Source: Silvimonas iriomotensis (GTDB taxonomy: Bacteria; Pseudomonadota; Gammaproteobacteria; Burkholderiales; Chitinibacteraceae). From it: a stretch of DNA of 64,000 bases. Shown piece after piece: positions 53,907 to 63,345 of this stretch. The position numbers were made by a program, and so were the translations under genes. How positions within the stretch are numbered: the first letter of the stretch is position 1; the number at the start of each line of letters is the position of its first letter. The stretch spans positions 62,001-126,000 of the forward strand of contig NZ_BMLX01000002.1 in NCBI RefSeq assembly GCF_014645535.1. Reading direction: 5' to 3'. The notes under the pieces are model-generated. The model was given only the letters and a program-made list of their open reading frames with translations, was not told the origin of the DNA and made no database searches.

Positions 53907-56123
53907 ATGAGCCCGTCGCCTACCCCCATTTTTGAATTGCCCGCCGGCATGAAGCCGCGCCAACCCGCCCCGTTCCTGCCCATGAGCCGCGCAGAGATGA
54001 ACAAACTGGGCTGGGATGAGTGCGACATCATTCTGGTGACGGGTGACGCCTATATCGATCACCCCAGCTTTGGCATGGCGCTGATTGGCCGTCTGCTGGA
54101 AGCCCAGGGTTTCCGCGTGGGCATCATCAGCCAGCCGGACTGGCAATCGGCCGAGCCATTCAAGGCGCTGGGCAAGCCGCGCCTGTTTTTTGGCGTGACC
54201 GCGGGCAATATGGATTCGATGATCAACCGTTATACGGCTGACAAGAAACCGCGCTCCGACGACGCGTATACCGCCGGCGGCGAAGGCGGCAAACGGCCGG
54301 ATCGCGCGCTGACCGTGTATTGCCAGCGCTGCCGCGAGGCGTACCCGGGCGTGGATATCATGGCCGGCGGCATTGAAGCCAGCCTGCGCCGCATTGCCCA
54401 GTACGACTACTGGAGCGACAAGGTACGCCAGTCCGCCCTGGTTTATGCCAAAGCCGATATTTTGCTGTTCGGCAACGCCGAACGCGCGCTGGTAGAAGTC
54501 GCCCAGCGTGCCCAGGCCGGTGAGCGTCTGGCGCAGATCCGCGACGTGCGCGGTACGGCCTTCATGACCCGCCAGGGCTGGATGCCGGCAGAGGACTGGT
54601 CGGAGATGGACTCCACCACCGTCGATACCCCGGGCCGCGTCGATCCGCATCCGGACCCGTACGCGATGGAGCAGGAAAAACAAAGCGCGCCAACGCCGCC
54701 TGAAGCCGCCCAACCGATCCGCATTATCAGCAAGGCCGAGCGTCTGGCCGCCAAGCAAGCGCAGCGCCAGAAAACCGTGGTGCGCATTCCGGCGTTTGAA
54801 GCCGTGGCGCATGATCCGGTTTTGTACGCCCACGCCAGCCGCACGCTGCATCTGGAATCCAACCCCGGCAACGCCCGCGCGCTGGTGCAGGCGCATGGCG
54901 AGCGCGACGTGTGGATCAACCCGCCGCCCATCCCGCTGACCACGCCGGAGATGGACTACGTCTACGACCTCTTCTACGCCCGCAACCCGCACCCGTCTTA
55001 CGGCAACGCGCGCATTCCGGCGTGGGAGATGATCCGCTTCTCCATCAACATCATGCGTGGCTGCTTTGGCGGCTGTACCTTCTGTTCGATCACCGAACAC
55101 GAAGGCCGCATTATCCAGAGCCGTTCAGAAGAATCCATCCTGAACGAGATCGTGGAAATCCGCGACAAAACCCAGGGCTTTACCGGCCATATCAGCGACC
55201 TGGGCGGCCCGACCGCCAATATGTACCGGCTGGCCTGTAAAGACCCGAAGATCGAGCAATCCTGTCGCCGCTTGTCCTGTGTTTACCCAGGCATTTGCGA
55301 AAACCTGAACACCGACCACGCCCCGCTGATCCAGCTATACCGCAAGGCGCGGGCGATTCCTGGCGTGAAGAAAATCACCATCGGCTCTGGTCTGCGTTAT
55401 GACCTGGCCGTGGAAAACCCGGAGTACATCAAGGAACTGGTGACGCACCACGTCAGCGGCTACCTGAAGATTGCGCCGGAACACACCGAAGAAGGCCCGC
55501 TCTCGAAAATGATGAAGCCGGGCATCGGCACGTTCGAGCGCTTCAAGGCCCTGTTCGACAAATTCAGCGCCCAGGCCGGCAAGAAGCAGTACCTGATCCC
55601 CTACTTCATTGCCGCCCACCCGGGCACCACCAATGAAGACATGCTGAACCTGGCGCTGTGGCTGAAGGAAAACAACTTCAAGCCCGACCAGGTACAGGCC
55701 TTCACCCCGACGCCGATGGCCATGGCCACGACCATGTGGCACACCCGCCGCAACCCGCTGCGCAAACTGGCGCGCAGCTCGGAGAAGGTAGAGATCATCC
55801 GCGACGCGCATCAACGCAAGGTGCACAAAGCCTTCCTGCGCTACCACGACCCCGCCAACTGGCCGATCCTGCGTGAAGCACTGCTGGAAATGGGCCGCGC
55901 GGATCTGATCGGCAACAGCCCCAGGCACTTGATCCCGGCGCAACAACCCGGCGAACGGCCAGTAGCCCCGCCGCGCAACCCGCGCCCCGCCAACGCAAGC
56001 GCAGGCGGTGCACGCAAACCCGGCACAGCAGGCGCTGCCGCCCCGGCAACGCGCAAGAAGATTGTCGGACCTGGCCAAGGCAAAGGAAAGAAAACCTTTG
56101 CCGGAAAAACCCGGGCACGCTGA
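53907..56123 (+). CDS. ygiQ: YgiQ-family radical SAM protein
   Basis: 738 aa, as in E. coli. ATG 53907 opens on the conserved part; GTG 53898 is an alternative. The N-terminal domain ([17 protein letters not shown]) is cobalamin-binding-like, then the radical SAM cluster [16 protein letters not shown] (CxxxCxxC) near residue 385, and [27 protein letters not shown]. The tail is basic and Pro/Ala/Gly-rich. Molecular reaction unknown, though the family is universal in many proteobacteria. Ended by a terminator. Confidence 0.94.
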   Translation: MSPSPTPIFELPAGMKPRQPAPFLPMSRAEMNKLGWDECDIILVTGDAYIDHPSFGMALIGRLLEAQGFRVGIISQPDWQSAEPFKALGKPRLFFGVTAGNMDSMINRYTADKKPRSDDAYTAGGEGGKRPDRALTVYCQRCREAYPGVDIMAGGIEASLRRIAQYDYWSDKVRQSALVYAKADILLFGNAERALVEVAQRAQAGERLAQIRDVRGTAFMTRQGWMPAEDWSEMDSTTVDTPGRVDPHPDPYAMEQEKQSAPTPPEAAQPIRIISKAERLAAKQAQRQKTVVRIPAFEAVAHDPVLYAHASRTLHLESNPGNARALVQAHGERDVWINPPPIPLTTPEMDYVYDLFYARNPHPSYGNARIPAWEMIRFSINIMRGCFGGCTFCSITEHEGRIIQSRSEESILNEIVEIRDKTQGFTGHISDLGGPTANMYRLACKDPKIEQSCRRLSCVYPGICENLNTDHAPLIQLYRKARAIPGVKKITIGSGLRYDLAVENPEYIKELVTHHVSGYLKIAPEHTEEGPLSKMMKPGIGTFERFKALFDKFSAQAGKKQYLIPYFIAAHPGTTNEDMLNLALWLKENNFKPDQVQAFTPTPMAMATTMWHTRRNPLRKLARSSEKVEIIRDAHQRKVHKAFLRYHDPANWPILREALLEMGRADLIGNSPRHLIPAQQPGERPVAPPRNPRPANASAGGARKPGTAGAAAPATRKKIVGPGQGKGKKTFAGKTRAR

Positions 56124-56143
56124 TCCGGTTATGGCTTGTAGAC

Positions 56144-56175
56144 AAAACCCCGCCTTGAGGCGGGGTTTTGTTTTT
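56144..56175 (+). terminator. Intrinsic terminator after ygiQ
   Basis: AAAACCCCGCC / GGCGGGGTTTT with a 4-base loop, then GTTTTT; 20 bases past the stop. Confidence 0.92.
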
Positions 56176-56328
56176 GGAAGCTGGCCTGCCAGGTCCGGAA
56201 TGACGAAGTGCTTGGGGGGCCTTTTTTTTGCAAGGCAGACTGTCGTTTCCCGGCGCTGGCTGCAGGATAGATTCGGCGCGGTGGCGACAATCCACCACCG
56301 CCAAGGCCACCTGCGGCGGCCGGACTGG

Positions 56329-56348
56329 ATTCCGGCCTTCGCCGGAAT
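56329..56348 (-). repeat. REP-like hairpin, GC variant
   Basis: ATTCCGGC-CTTC-GCCGGAAT, flanked by CTGG and GACGAAG, the same layout and flanks as the elements at 43071 and 51799. Confidence 0.8.
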
Positions 56349-56575
56349 GACGAAGTGGTGGAGTTAAGCCCCCAATTCTTGCAAGTAGACGATTTGCGGG
56401 TTGGGCTGCTTTTGCTTTTCGGGGTTGCCGTTGCTTTTGACTTGCCTCCCCTTGACTGCGCCGAGCATCGCAGCAAGGCGCGGCGACAAAGGCGAAGCGG
56501 TAGGCCGCAGGCCGAACTCGCGAGCCAGCCGCGCCTTGCGAGAAGCACAGGGAACCCCGAAGGGGCGCAGTCGCC

Positions 56576-56680
56576 GGGGTCGCCTTTCTTTTGGGTACTT
56601 TTCTTTGGCGATCCAAAGAAAAGTACCGTGCTCCGGGCACCCCCGGTATCAAAACAACCGCGCCGCAAGGCGCTAACACC
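56576..56680. repeat. Composite dispersed repeat, inverted copy
   Basis: Reverse complement of the 52111-52212 element in block order: GGGGTCGCCTTTCTTT, a 14-bp perfect hairpin (56595-56608 with 56613-56626), GTGCTCCGGGCAC, GGTATC, and CGCCGCAAGGCGCTAAC. Confidence 0.85.
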
Positions 56681-56938
56681 CGCCCACCCTTCAAACACCA
56701 CAACGGTGGATTGTCGCCAAAGCTCCAAATCCACCCTGCCTGCTCTTGGCGCCCGAAAACAACTTCACTCGCCTTCCCCCCTGACAACCAAAACATCCCG
56801 CCGCCAGGCGCTAATAGCCGTTAAAAATTTTGCTTCAAGCCCGCCAAGACAATCACCGCCCACCCCAAAACAAATCACCCCCAGGGTATTCACCCAATCC
56901 CCCCACCCAACCAGAACCCGGTAAATTACCCCGTTACC

Positions 56939-56950
56939 GAAAACGTTTTC
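56939..56950. promoter_or_regulatory. LacI-type operator palindrome GAAAACGTTTTC
   Basis: Perfect 12-bp palindrome with a central CG, the pattern bound by LacI/GalR-family repressors. It sits 29 bases before the SMP-30 gene start, where a repressor would block transcription. No LacI gene is in the window. Confidence 0.5.
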
Positions 56951-56979
56951 AGACCCCACCCACCACGCCAGGAACCAGC

Positions 56980-57870
56980 ATGAACCCCGCAGTCCGTTGC
57001 CTCTCAGATGGTCAGTACAACCTTGCCGAAGGCATCATCCGCGACGAGCACACGGGTCATCTGTGGTGGACCAACATCCACGCCAAAGAACTGTGGCGCA
57101 TGAAGCCGGGTACAGGCGTGCACAAATGCTGGCATCTGCCCCAGCGCCTGGGTTGCTTTGCGCTGACGCAAAACCACGATGTGCTGCTGGTGGCGCTGGA
57201 AACGGGCCTGGCGCTGTTTAACCACGCGCGGGATGAATACACGCGGCTTGTCAGTGTAGAAACCGCGCTGCCCAAAACCCGCACCAACGATGGCCGTTGT
57301 GACCGTGCGGGTAATTTCATCTTCGGCACCATGCATGAAGGCAGCCCGGAACCGGTAGCGTCGATCTACCGCTTTGATACCGAGGGAAAGCTCAGCCGGC
57401 TGGACCTGCCCAAAGTGGCCATTTCCAACAGCATCTGTTTCAGCCCGGACGGCAAGATCATGTACTGGTGCGATTCGCTGCAGCACAAGATCATGCAAAG
57501 CGATTACGACGCAGCCACGGGCGCGGTCGGCAATCACCGCGTGTTTGTCGACCTGGGCGAAACCATCATCGAACCGGATGGCTCGACGGTCGATGCCGAT
57601 GGCTATCTGTGGAACGCCCAGTGGGCCGGCAATTGTGTGGTGCGTTATGCACCGGACGGCAGCGTGGATCGCGTGATCGACATGCCGGTCGCGCAGCCGA
57701 CCTGCGTGACGTTTGGTGGTGCCGAGCTGGATACGCTCTATGTCACCAGCGCGCGTAACGGGCTTTCTGCCGAAGCGCTGGCGCAACAACCGCTGGCCGG
57801 TGCCGTGTTTGAAATCCGCTTTGACGACGTGCGCGGGCTGCCGGAAAACCGCTGGCTGGGCGCCGTTTGA
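56980..57870 (+). CDS. SMP-30/gluconolactonase/LRE-family lactonase
   Basis: 296 aa from ATG 56980 (AGGA 7 bases upstream). Six-bladed propeller with metal-binding Glu in LAEGIIRDEHTGHLWW, Asn in TRTNDGRCD, FGTMHEG, ISNSICFSPDGKIMYWCDS (metal Asp) and EPDGSTVDADGYLWNAQW. The family hydrolyses sugar lactones in pathways for oxidised pentoses and hexoses. The LacI-type operator in front suggests sugar control. No other genes of a sugar pathway are adjacent, so the substrate is unknown. Confidence 0.9.
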   Translation: MNPAVRCLSDGQYNLAEGIIRDEHTGHLWWTNIHAKELWRMKPGTGVHKCWHLPQRLGCFALTQNHDVLLVALETGLALFNHARDEYTRLVSVETALPKTRTNDGRCDRAGNFIFGTMHEGSPEPVASIYRFDTEGKLSRLDLPKVAISNSICFSPDGKIMYWCDSLQHKIMQSDYDAATGAVGNHRVFVDLGETIIEPDGSTVDADGYLWNAQWAGNCVVRYAPDGSVDRVIDMPVAQPTCVTFGGAELDTLYVTSARNGLSAEALAQQPLAGAVFEIRFDDVRGLPENRWLGAV

Positions 57871-58050
57871 GCGGGCGGATTTTTATTCCAAATGCATATC
57901 CAGATATGACAAACGTTTGCGGAATTGCCTTGAAAAACCGCAACTTTGCCGGATATCGCCCGATTTTGCCGTCTGGCTGTCTTACACCGTAAACCGCCGC
58001 GAGAGCCGTTATCGTTTCGGCAAACGATGAATTGTATCGCGGGAGATTTC

Positions 58051-59106
58051 ATGCAAGTCCAACCCCGCGCCTGCGTCTATATGCTGGCGTGGCTCTTTCC
58101 TCTTTTGAGCATGTGGGGCATCGAAACCGGTGGTCTGGCCACGTTTGCCCTGCCGGTCTTTGCCTTTGTGCTGGTGCCGCTGGCCGATATGGTGGCCGGC
58201 CGTTCACCGCGCCTGCCCAATCGCGATGGCGTGCAACTGGCCGACTGGATCATGCGCGCCTACGTGCCACTGGCGCTGCTTGCGCTGGCGGTCGGCGTCA
58301 ATGCGGCTGATCGCTGGAACACGCTGGAGTGGTTCGGCAATGGTTTGTCGCTGGGCGTGACTGCGGGCGTGGGCATTGTGGTGGCGCATGAACTGGGCCA
58401 CCGCCGCGCCGCCGGGCTGCGCATGCTGTCGCGCTTGATGCTGGGGACCACCGCTTACGGGCATTTCCGGGTAGAACACAACCGCGGGCACCACGTCTGG
58501 GTGGCCACACCGTATGACCCCGCCACCGCGCGGCGCAATCAGACCTACTACGCCTTCTGGTGGCAAGCCGTCAGCGGCACCCTGCGCGGTGCGTGGGCGC
58601 AAGAGGCGGCGCGGTTGATGAAACGGCAATTGCCAGGCTGGCACTGGCGCAATGAAGTCTGGCAAAACGTGGCCATCACGCTGTTGCTGGCCCTGGCAGC
58701 ACGTTTGCTGGGCGGCTGGTCTGGCCTGGGGCTGTTTGCGCTGCAGGCGGTAATTGGTTTTTCCTTGCTTGAAGCGGTGGATTACATCGAACACTACGGC
58801 CTGATGCGTCACCGCTTTGCTGATGGCCGGTTTGAGCGGATGACCGCAGCGCATAGCTGGAGCGCCAATCACACGGTGAGCAACTGGCTGTTGTTTGAGC
58901 TGCAGCGCCACGCCGATCACCACGTGCGACCCCTGGTGCCGTTCTCTGCGCTGGGCGACCAGGCAGAATCGCCCATGTTGCCGGCCAGTTACCCGACCAT
59001 GATCCTGCTCGCCCTGTGCCCGCCCCTGTGGTACCGCGTCATGCATCCGCGGCTGGACCGCCATTACGAGCATCTGGCCACCGAACGGGGCATGCAGGCC
59101 GTCTAA
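58051..59106 (+). CDS. AlkB-like integral-membrane non-haem di-iron hydroxylase
   Basis: 351 aa from ATG 58051 (GGGAG upstream). About six membrane helices. The four His motifs of alkane monooxygenases are all present: HELGHRRA near residue 113, HNRGHHVWVATPYDP near 144, the NYxEHYG-like IEHYGLMRHR and LQRHADHHVRP. It likely hydroxylates an alkyl chain or a similar hydrophobic substrate using a rubredoxin-type donor. It is shorter than classical AlkB (about 400 aa), and no rubredoxin or reductase gene is near, so alkane use is not certain. Confidence 0.85.
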   Translation: MQVQPRACVYMLAWLFPLLSMWGIETGGLATFALPVFAFVLVPLADMVAGRSPRLPNRDGVQLADWIMRAYVPLALLALAVGVNAADRWNTLEWFGNGLSLGVTAGVGIVVAHELGHRRAAGLRMLSRLMLGTTAYGHFRVEHNRGHHVWVATPYDPATARRNQTYYAFWWQAVSGTLRGAWAQEAARLMKRQLPGWHWRNEVWQNVAITLLLALAARLLGGWSGLGLFALQAVIGFSLLEAVDYIEHYGLMRHRFADGRFERMTAAHSWSANHTVSNWLLFELQRHADHHVRPLVPFSALGDQAESPMLPASYPTMILLALCPPLWYRVMHPRLDRHYEHLATERGMQAV

Positions 59107-59137
59107 GTTGCGCCACACCCGGCGTACGCTGATCCGC

Positions 59138-59169
59138 CAAAAACCGCCGGTTGTCGCCACCGGCGGTTT
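59138..59169. terminator. Hairpin downstream of alkB-like gene
   Basis: AAACCGCCGG (59141-59150) pairs with CCGGCGGTTT (59160-59169). The T-run is better on the minus strand; on the plus strand only three Ts follow, so termination may be weak. Confidence 0.6.
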
Positions 59170-59377
59170 ACCGGTTGGCCGCAGAGCCGCGCCCCTACTG
59201 GTTTCACCTGATTGTTACCGCTTTATGGACCCGATAGCTGCGTCTGAAGCGTTGTTCTATGATCGATTCCCGACGGCCTGCCTTGCGCAGCCCGTACATC
59301 AATAAAAAACGAAATCAGCCGTACACAAAAATCAGTAAACAAAAGCAAGACCAACACTGAAGATGAGGATGAGAGAA

Positions 59378-60985
59378 ATGAAATCACGCTTGTTCCAGCA
59401 CAAGCGCGGGATGCTTGCGCTCGCCGCAATCCCCGCCGCCTTCGCAGCCGTTTCTGCCTTCGCTGCATACCCCGCATGGCAAGACGGTGGCACCTACACC
59501 GCCGGTACCATTGTTTACTACAACGGCCATGACTATCAGGCGCTCGTGAACCAGACCGATTACGTCGGTGCCAACTGGAACCCGGCCGCTACACCAAGCC
59601 TGTGGAAAGACCTGGGCGCCGACACCAGCGGCAGCGCCACCCCGACGCCGACCCCGGCACCGACACCTGCCCCCACACCGGCCCCGACGCCCGCGCCGAC
59701 TCCGGCCCCCACACCTGCGCCGACGCCCGCACCGACTCCGGCCCCGACGCCGTCGGGCAACTGTAACGCCGTCTGGAATGCCAGCACCGCGTACAACGGT
59801 GGCGCAACGGTCAGCTACAACAACGTGAACTACACCGCCAACTTCTGGACGCAGGGCAACAACCCGAGCACCAGCAGCGGTGCAGCCGGCTCTGGCCAGC
59901 CGTGGACCGCCACCGGCAGCTGCACGGGCGGCACACCGGCACCGACCCCGACACCGACGCCTGCTCCGACCCCCACACCGACGCCAGCGCCGACACCTGC
60001 GCCGACCCCGACGCCGACCCCTGCCCCCACACCGGCTCCGACCCCGACGCCCACTCCGGCACCGACCCCGTCCGGCAGCCTGCCGGCGCACGTACTGGTG
60101 GGTTACTGGCAGAACTTTGACAACGGCGCCGCCGTGCAGACCCTGGCGCAAGTGCCGACCACCTACAACGTGGTGGAAGTGGCCTTTGCCGATTCGGACA
60201 CCGCGAACGATGGTGGCATCACCTTCAATATCGATTCCGGTCTGTCCAAGGCGGTCAGCGGTGGTTACACCAACGCCCAGTTCGCCAACGACATCAAGAC
60301 CCTGCACAGCCAGGGCCGCTTTGTCGTGTTGTCGGTCGGCGGCCAGAACGGCAGCATCACGCTGGGCAACAGCACTGCCGTGACCAACTTTGTGAACAGC
60401 GCGTACTCGCTGATCCAGCAGTATGGCTTTGACGGTATCGACATTGATCTGGAAAACGGCATCAACGTCGCCAACCTGGAAAGCGCGCTGACACAGCTGC
60501 ACAACAAGGTGGGCAGCAGCCTGATCATCACCATGGCACCGCAGACCATCGACATGCTGCCGAACGTGCCGGGTGCCGGTACTTATCTGCAAGTGGCGCG
60601 TGATCTGGGCAGCATCATCACCATGGTCAACACCCAGTACTACAACTCCGGCTCCATGCCGGGCCGCGACGGCAAGAACTACAACCAGGGTACGGTGGAC
60701 TTCATCACCGCGCAGGCGGACGCCGTGCTGGCCTATCTGCAGCCGGGTCAGGTGGGCCTGGGCTTGCCGGCCTCTGCCTCTGGCGCCAGCAGCGGTTATG
60801 TTGATCCGTCCGTGGTCAACAACGCGGTTGATTGCCTGACCCAAGGCACCCATTGCGGTACGTATATCCCGGTCGCCAAGTACCCGGGCCTGCGCGCCGT
60901 CATGGACTGGTCCACCAACTGGGATGCCAGCAACAACAACAACTTCAGCAACAGCGTTGCGGCACACCTCAAGACCCTGCCCTGA
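59378..60985 (+). CDS. Secreted GH18 chitinase with two chitin-binding modules
   Basis: 535 aa from ATG 59378 (AGGA 8 bases upstream); ATGs at 59363 and 59369 are alternatives. Signal peptide to about residue 30 (AVSAFA|A). Then CBM5/12-like module 1 ([20 protein letters not shown]), a Pro/Thr linker of about 40 residues, module 2 ([19 protein letters not shown]), a second linker of about 50 residues and the GH18 barrel (from [11 protein letters not shown]). The catalytic motif is [11 protein letters not shown], with Glu as acid/base. It cleaves chitin outside the cell, and the flexible linkers and modules anchor it to the solid substrate. Followed by a terminator. Confidence 0.94.
   Translation: MKSRLFQHKRGMLALAAIPAAFAAVSAFAAYPAWQDGGTYTAGTIVYYNGHDYQALVNQTDYVGANWNPAATPSLWKDLGADTSGSATPTPTPAPTPAPTPAPTPAPTPAPTPAPTPAPTPAPTPSGNCNAVWNASTAYNGGATVSYNNVNYTANFWTQGNNPSTSSGAAGSGQPWTATGSCTGGTPAPTPTPTPAPTPTPTPAPTPAPTPTPTPAPTPAPTPTPTPAPTPSGSLPAHVLVGYWQNFDNGAAVQTLAQVPTTYNVVEVAFADSDTANDGGITFNIDSGLSKAVSGGYTNAQFANDIKTLHSQGRFVVLSVGGQNGSITLGNSTAVTNFVNSAYSLIQQYGFDGIDIDLENGINVANLESALTQLHNKVGSSLIITMAPQTIDMLPNVPGAGTYLQVARDLGSIITMVNTQYYNSGSMPGRDGKNYNQGTVDFITAQADAVLAYLQPGQVGLGLPASASGASSGYVDPSVVNNAVDCLTQGTHCGTYIPVAKYPGLRAVMDWSTNWDASNNNNFSNSVAAHLKTLP
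59637..59758 (+). repeat. Pro-Thr-Pro-Ala coding repeat, first linker
   Basis: Imperfect repeats of CCGACGCC(G/C)GC-type codons encode PTPAPTPA units in the chitinase. A similar tract of about 145 bases lies at 59931-60075. Both are prone to recombination and misassembly. Confidence 0.85.
59931..60075 (+). repeat. Pro-Thr-Pro-Ala coding repeat, second linker
   Basis: Same repeat type as the first linker, encoding PTPTPAPTP units between chitin-binding module 2 and the GH18 domain. Confidence 0.85.
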
Positions 60986-61010
60986 CCTCACGCTGCAGTT
61001 GCAACACCGC

Positions 61011-61038
61011 AAAACGCCCCGGCAACGGGGCGTTTTTT
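61011..61038 (+). terminator. Intrinsic terminator after chitinase
   Basis: AAAACGCCCC / GGGGCGTTTT stem, then T-run; 25 bases past the chitinase stop. Confidence 0.92.
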
Positions 61039-61134
61039 ATTGCGCGCTACCGGTGCATTCCCCTTTCACTGGCCTTAAGTTCAGTCGATACATGCCGATA
61101 CATAGGCCATACAAAAAACAAATCGCACACGATC

Positions 61135-62349
61135 ATGACGCTTCTCTCCAACCTCGCGGCGACCACGCGCATGGCGCTGAGCGGTCCCGCCAGCAATGGT
61201 GTCAGCCAGTCTGACCTTAGCCGGGCCCGGCAGCTTGTCGATGCCGAACAAGGCGCGCAAGACCGGCAAGACGAGCAACAGGCCGATACAAAGAACACAT
61301 CCAGCCTTGTCTCGATTGACCTCACGGCCTTGCGCCAGTCGCTGACGTATCGCCCCGCCAACAGCGTGGCGGCGCCATCAAGCTCGCCCATGGCCTCCAT
61401 CTTGCAAAAGCTGGGCAACATGCCCAGTGCCAGCTCCCAGCGCAAAAACGCAGCCAGGGCGCGGTTGAACCGGCTCAAAAGCCAGATTGAGGCCATGAAA
61501 AAAGCCGCAATCGCGCTCAACCCGCGCGCAGCCAAAGCCATGGCGGCCGTGTTGAAGATGCTGGCTGCTCAGTTGAAATCTGCAGCGGCGGACCTGGCCG
61601 GCAGCGATGGTGGCGGCGCGGCCGCGGGCGGCAGCATGAATATCCAGGCCAACACCACCAACACGGCCACCCCGGCCGCCGCCAGTACCGGGGACACCAC
61701 TGCCAGCGCCCAAGCGACAGCCAGCAGCGGTGCCGACACGTCTGCAAACAGTGGCGGTGATCAAGACGCAAACGGCGGCGCCCCCAGCAACACCGACGCC
61801 TCCACCGCAGTACAAGCGCCAAGCCAGGCACAAGCAACGACGGCTACCAGCGCGGCGGCCCCCGCAACAGCGGCTGATGCAAGCAGCGCCGATGCCGGCA
61901 GCGCCAGCAACAGCGCGGGCGCTGCTGAGGCCGCAACGCCTCAGGATGGCAAAGCCACTGACACCAGCCAGCCCGGCGGCAGCGACAAGGCAGACGCCAG
62001 TGCCGCCGCCCAGGATGCGGTGCAACTGGCGCAGAGCGCAACGCAGGCAGCCGCGGCGGCCAGCAAACCTGGCGGCAGCAGCAACTTCAAGATTCCGGGC
62101 TCGGGTAATGGCGGCGGCGGCATGAGTGCCAGCGACAAAGCGCTGGTCGAGGCCGTTGCGCTCAGTCTGCAGCAACTGGTGGCGCTGGTGAAAATGCATC
62201 TGCGCGGCAAGAACAAGGACATCCAGAGCGCCGAGTCATCCATCAAGGACGCGGTCAAAACCGCCGAAGGCGCCACCACGGGCGCTGGCACCATCAGCGT
62301 GGCCCTGGGCAATGTGGGCGGCGATGCGGGCACGGGTAGTGGCCAGTAA
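61135..62349 (+). CDS. Ala/Ser/Gly-rich protein of unknown function
   Basis: 404 aa from ATG 61135; no clear ribosome site. No signal peptide or membrane helix is seen. Residues about 98-155 form a basic helix (RLNRLKSQIEAMKKAAIAL, MAAVLKMLAAQLKSAAADL). Residues 156-325 are almost wholly Ala, Ser, Thr, Gly, Asp and Asn and should be disordered. The C-terminal part from residue 330 is again helical (LVEAVALSLQQLVALVKMHL, SSIKDAVKTAEG). Codon use is GC-rich and third-position bias fits a real gene. Not recognised. Two helical ends joined by a long disordered link could suit a surface, phage-like or secreted effector role; none is shown. Confidence 0.7.
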   Translation: MTLLSNLAATTRMALSGPASNGVSQSDLSRARQLVDAEQGAQDRQDEQQADTKNTSSLVSIDLTALRQSLTYRPANSVAAPSSSPMASILQKLGNMPSASSQRKNAARARLNRLKSQIEAMKKAAIALNPRAAKAMAAVLKMLAAQLKSAAADLAGSDGGGAAAGGSMNIQANTTNTATPAAASTGDTTASAQATASSGADTSANSGGDQDANGGAPSNTDASTAVQAPSQAQATTATSAAAPATAADASSADAGSASNSAGAAEAATPQDGKATDTSQPGGSDKADASAAAQDAVQLAQSATQAAAAASKPGGSSNFKIPGSGNGGGGMSASDKALVEAVALSLQQLVALVKMHLRGKNKDIQSAESSIKDAVKTAEGATTGAGTISVALGNVGGDAGTGSGQ

Positions 62350-62355
62350 GCCGCC

Positions 62356-63243
62356 CTAGTCTGTCTGTTCCAGCAGTGCGACGAAATTGGCGACCAGGGG
62401 CGAAGTGTTCTGCACCCGGGTCGCCAAAGAGGCACTGGTCATGGCGCCGGCATCCGCCAGCGGCAGATAACAGACCCCTTCCACCCGCACGCAAGACAGG
62501 GGCGCCGGCAAGATGCTGACCCCCAGCCCCGCCGCCACCAGCCCGATCAGCGTGGTGCCTTCACGCGCCTCTTGCACTACGTCCGGCACAAAGCCCGCGT
62601 CGTGGCAAAGGCGCTGGATATGCCGGTAAATACTGGTCCCGGCGGATTCCGAATACATCACAAACGGTTCCTGCGCCAGTTGCTGCAGCCGCACCGTATC
62701 CTGGCCGGCCAACGGGTGATCATCCCGCAGCGCCAGTACCAGCGGGTCTTCAGTCAGGTGCCGCAGGATCACGTTGTCCGGCACTTGCACATCAGAGGTA
62801 CGCACCATGCCGATATCCACGGTGCCATCAGCGACTGCCGCCATTTGCTGCACGGTCATCATCTCGCGCAGCGTCAGGTGTACGTGCGGGTAGCGCTGGC
62901 GGAAGCGGTAAATCAGTCGCGGCAAAAAGCTGGTAAAAGGCAGCGACGGCGTGAAGCCGATGATCAGCTCACCCACTTCACCTCTGGCCGCACGGCGGGC
63001 GTCTTCGGCGGCATCGGCGGTTTGCTGCAAGATGCTGCGCGCGCGCACCAGAAAGCGCTCCCCGGCGGGCGTCAGCGCCACTTTACGGCGGCTGCGGGCA
63101 AAGAGTTCCACGCCCAGTTCCGCCTCCAGCGCCTGAATCTGCTGGCTCAGCGGCGGTTGGCCAATATGGAGTTTTTCGGCGGCGCGGGTGAAGTGCAATT
63201 CCTCGGCCACAGCAACGAAGTAACGCAGATGTCGCAGTTCCAT
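62356..63243 (-). CDS. LysR-family regulator (BenM/CatM-like)
   Basis: 295 aa from ATG 63243, fixed by the typical MELRHLRYFVAVAEELHFTR opening. Helix-turn-helix: AAEKLHIGQPPLSQQIQALE, LGVELFARSRRKVALTPAG. Effector domain follows (LIIGFTPSLPFTSFLPRLIY). The sequence style is that of regulators of aromatic catabolism. Divergent from an MFS gene, which it probably controls; the effector is unknown. Convergent with the Ala-rich gene, with just 6 bases between stops. Confidence 0.92.
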   Translation of the reverse strand: MELRHLRYFVAVAEELHFTRAAEKLHIGQPPLSQQIQALEAELGVELFARSRRKVALTPAGERFLVRARSILQQTADAAEDARRAARGEVGELIIGFTPSLPFTSFLPRLIYRFRQRYPHVHLTLREMMTVQQMAAVADGTVDIGMVRTSDVQVPDNVILRHLTEDPLVLALRDDHPLAGQDTVRLQQLAQEPFVMYSESAGTSIYRHIQRLCHDAGFVPDVVQEAREGTTLIGLVAAGLGVSILPAPLSCVRVEGVCYLPLADAGAMTSASLATRVQNTSPLVANFVALLEQTD

Positions 63244-63345
63244 TGATATCTCAAACATATCAGAACATGCATAAATATATATTGGACTGGCAGTCAGCGT
63301 GAGCATAAGCTTTTGCTGTCACATGCAGCACGCCTAGGCAACATC

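Larger units (their letters stand above)
56124..56979. other. Repeat-rich intergenic region between ygiQ and SMP-30 gene
   Basis: 856 bases without a gene. It holds the ygiQ terminator (56144-56175), a REP-like hairpin (56329-56348), the inverted composite repeat (56576-56680), a pair of 15-bp inverted repeats at 56282-56296 and 56705-56719, and the operator-like palindrome at 56939. The last 250 bases are C/A-rich and pyrimidine-poor. Confidence 0.75.

Noticed and set aside
59384-61012. 542-codon open frame opposite the chitinase
   Set aside because: Arises from the GC-rich Pro/Thr linker; read in reverse it is Arg/Gly-rich repeats, while the plus strand has clear GH18 motifs.
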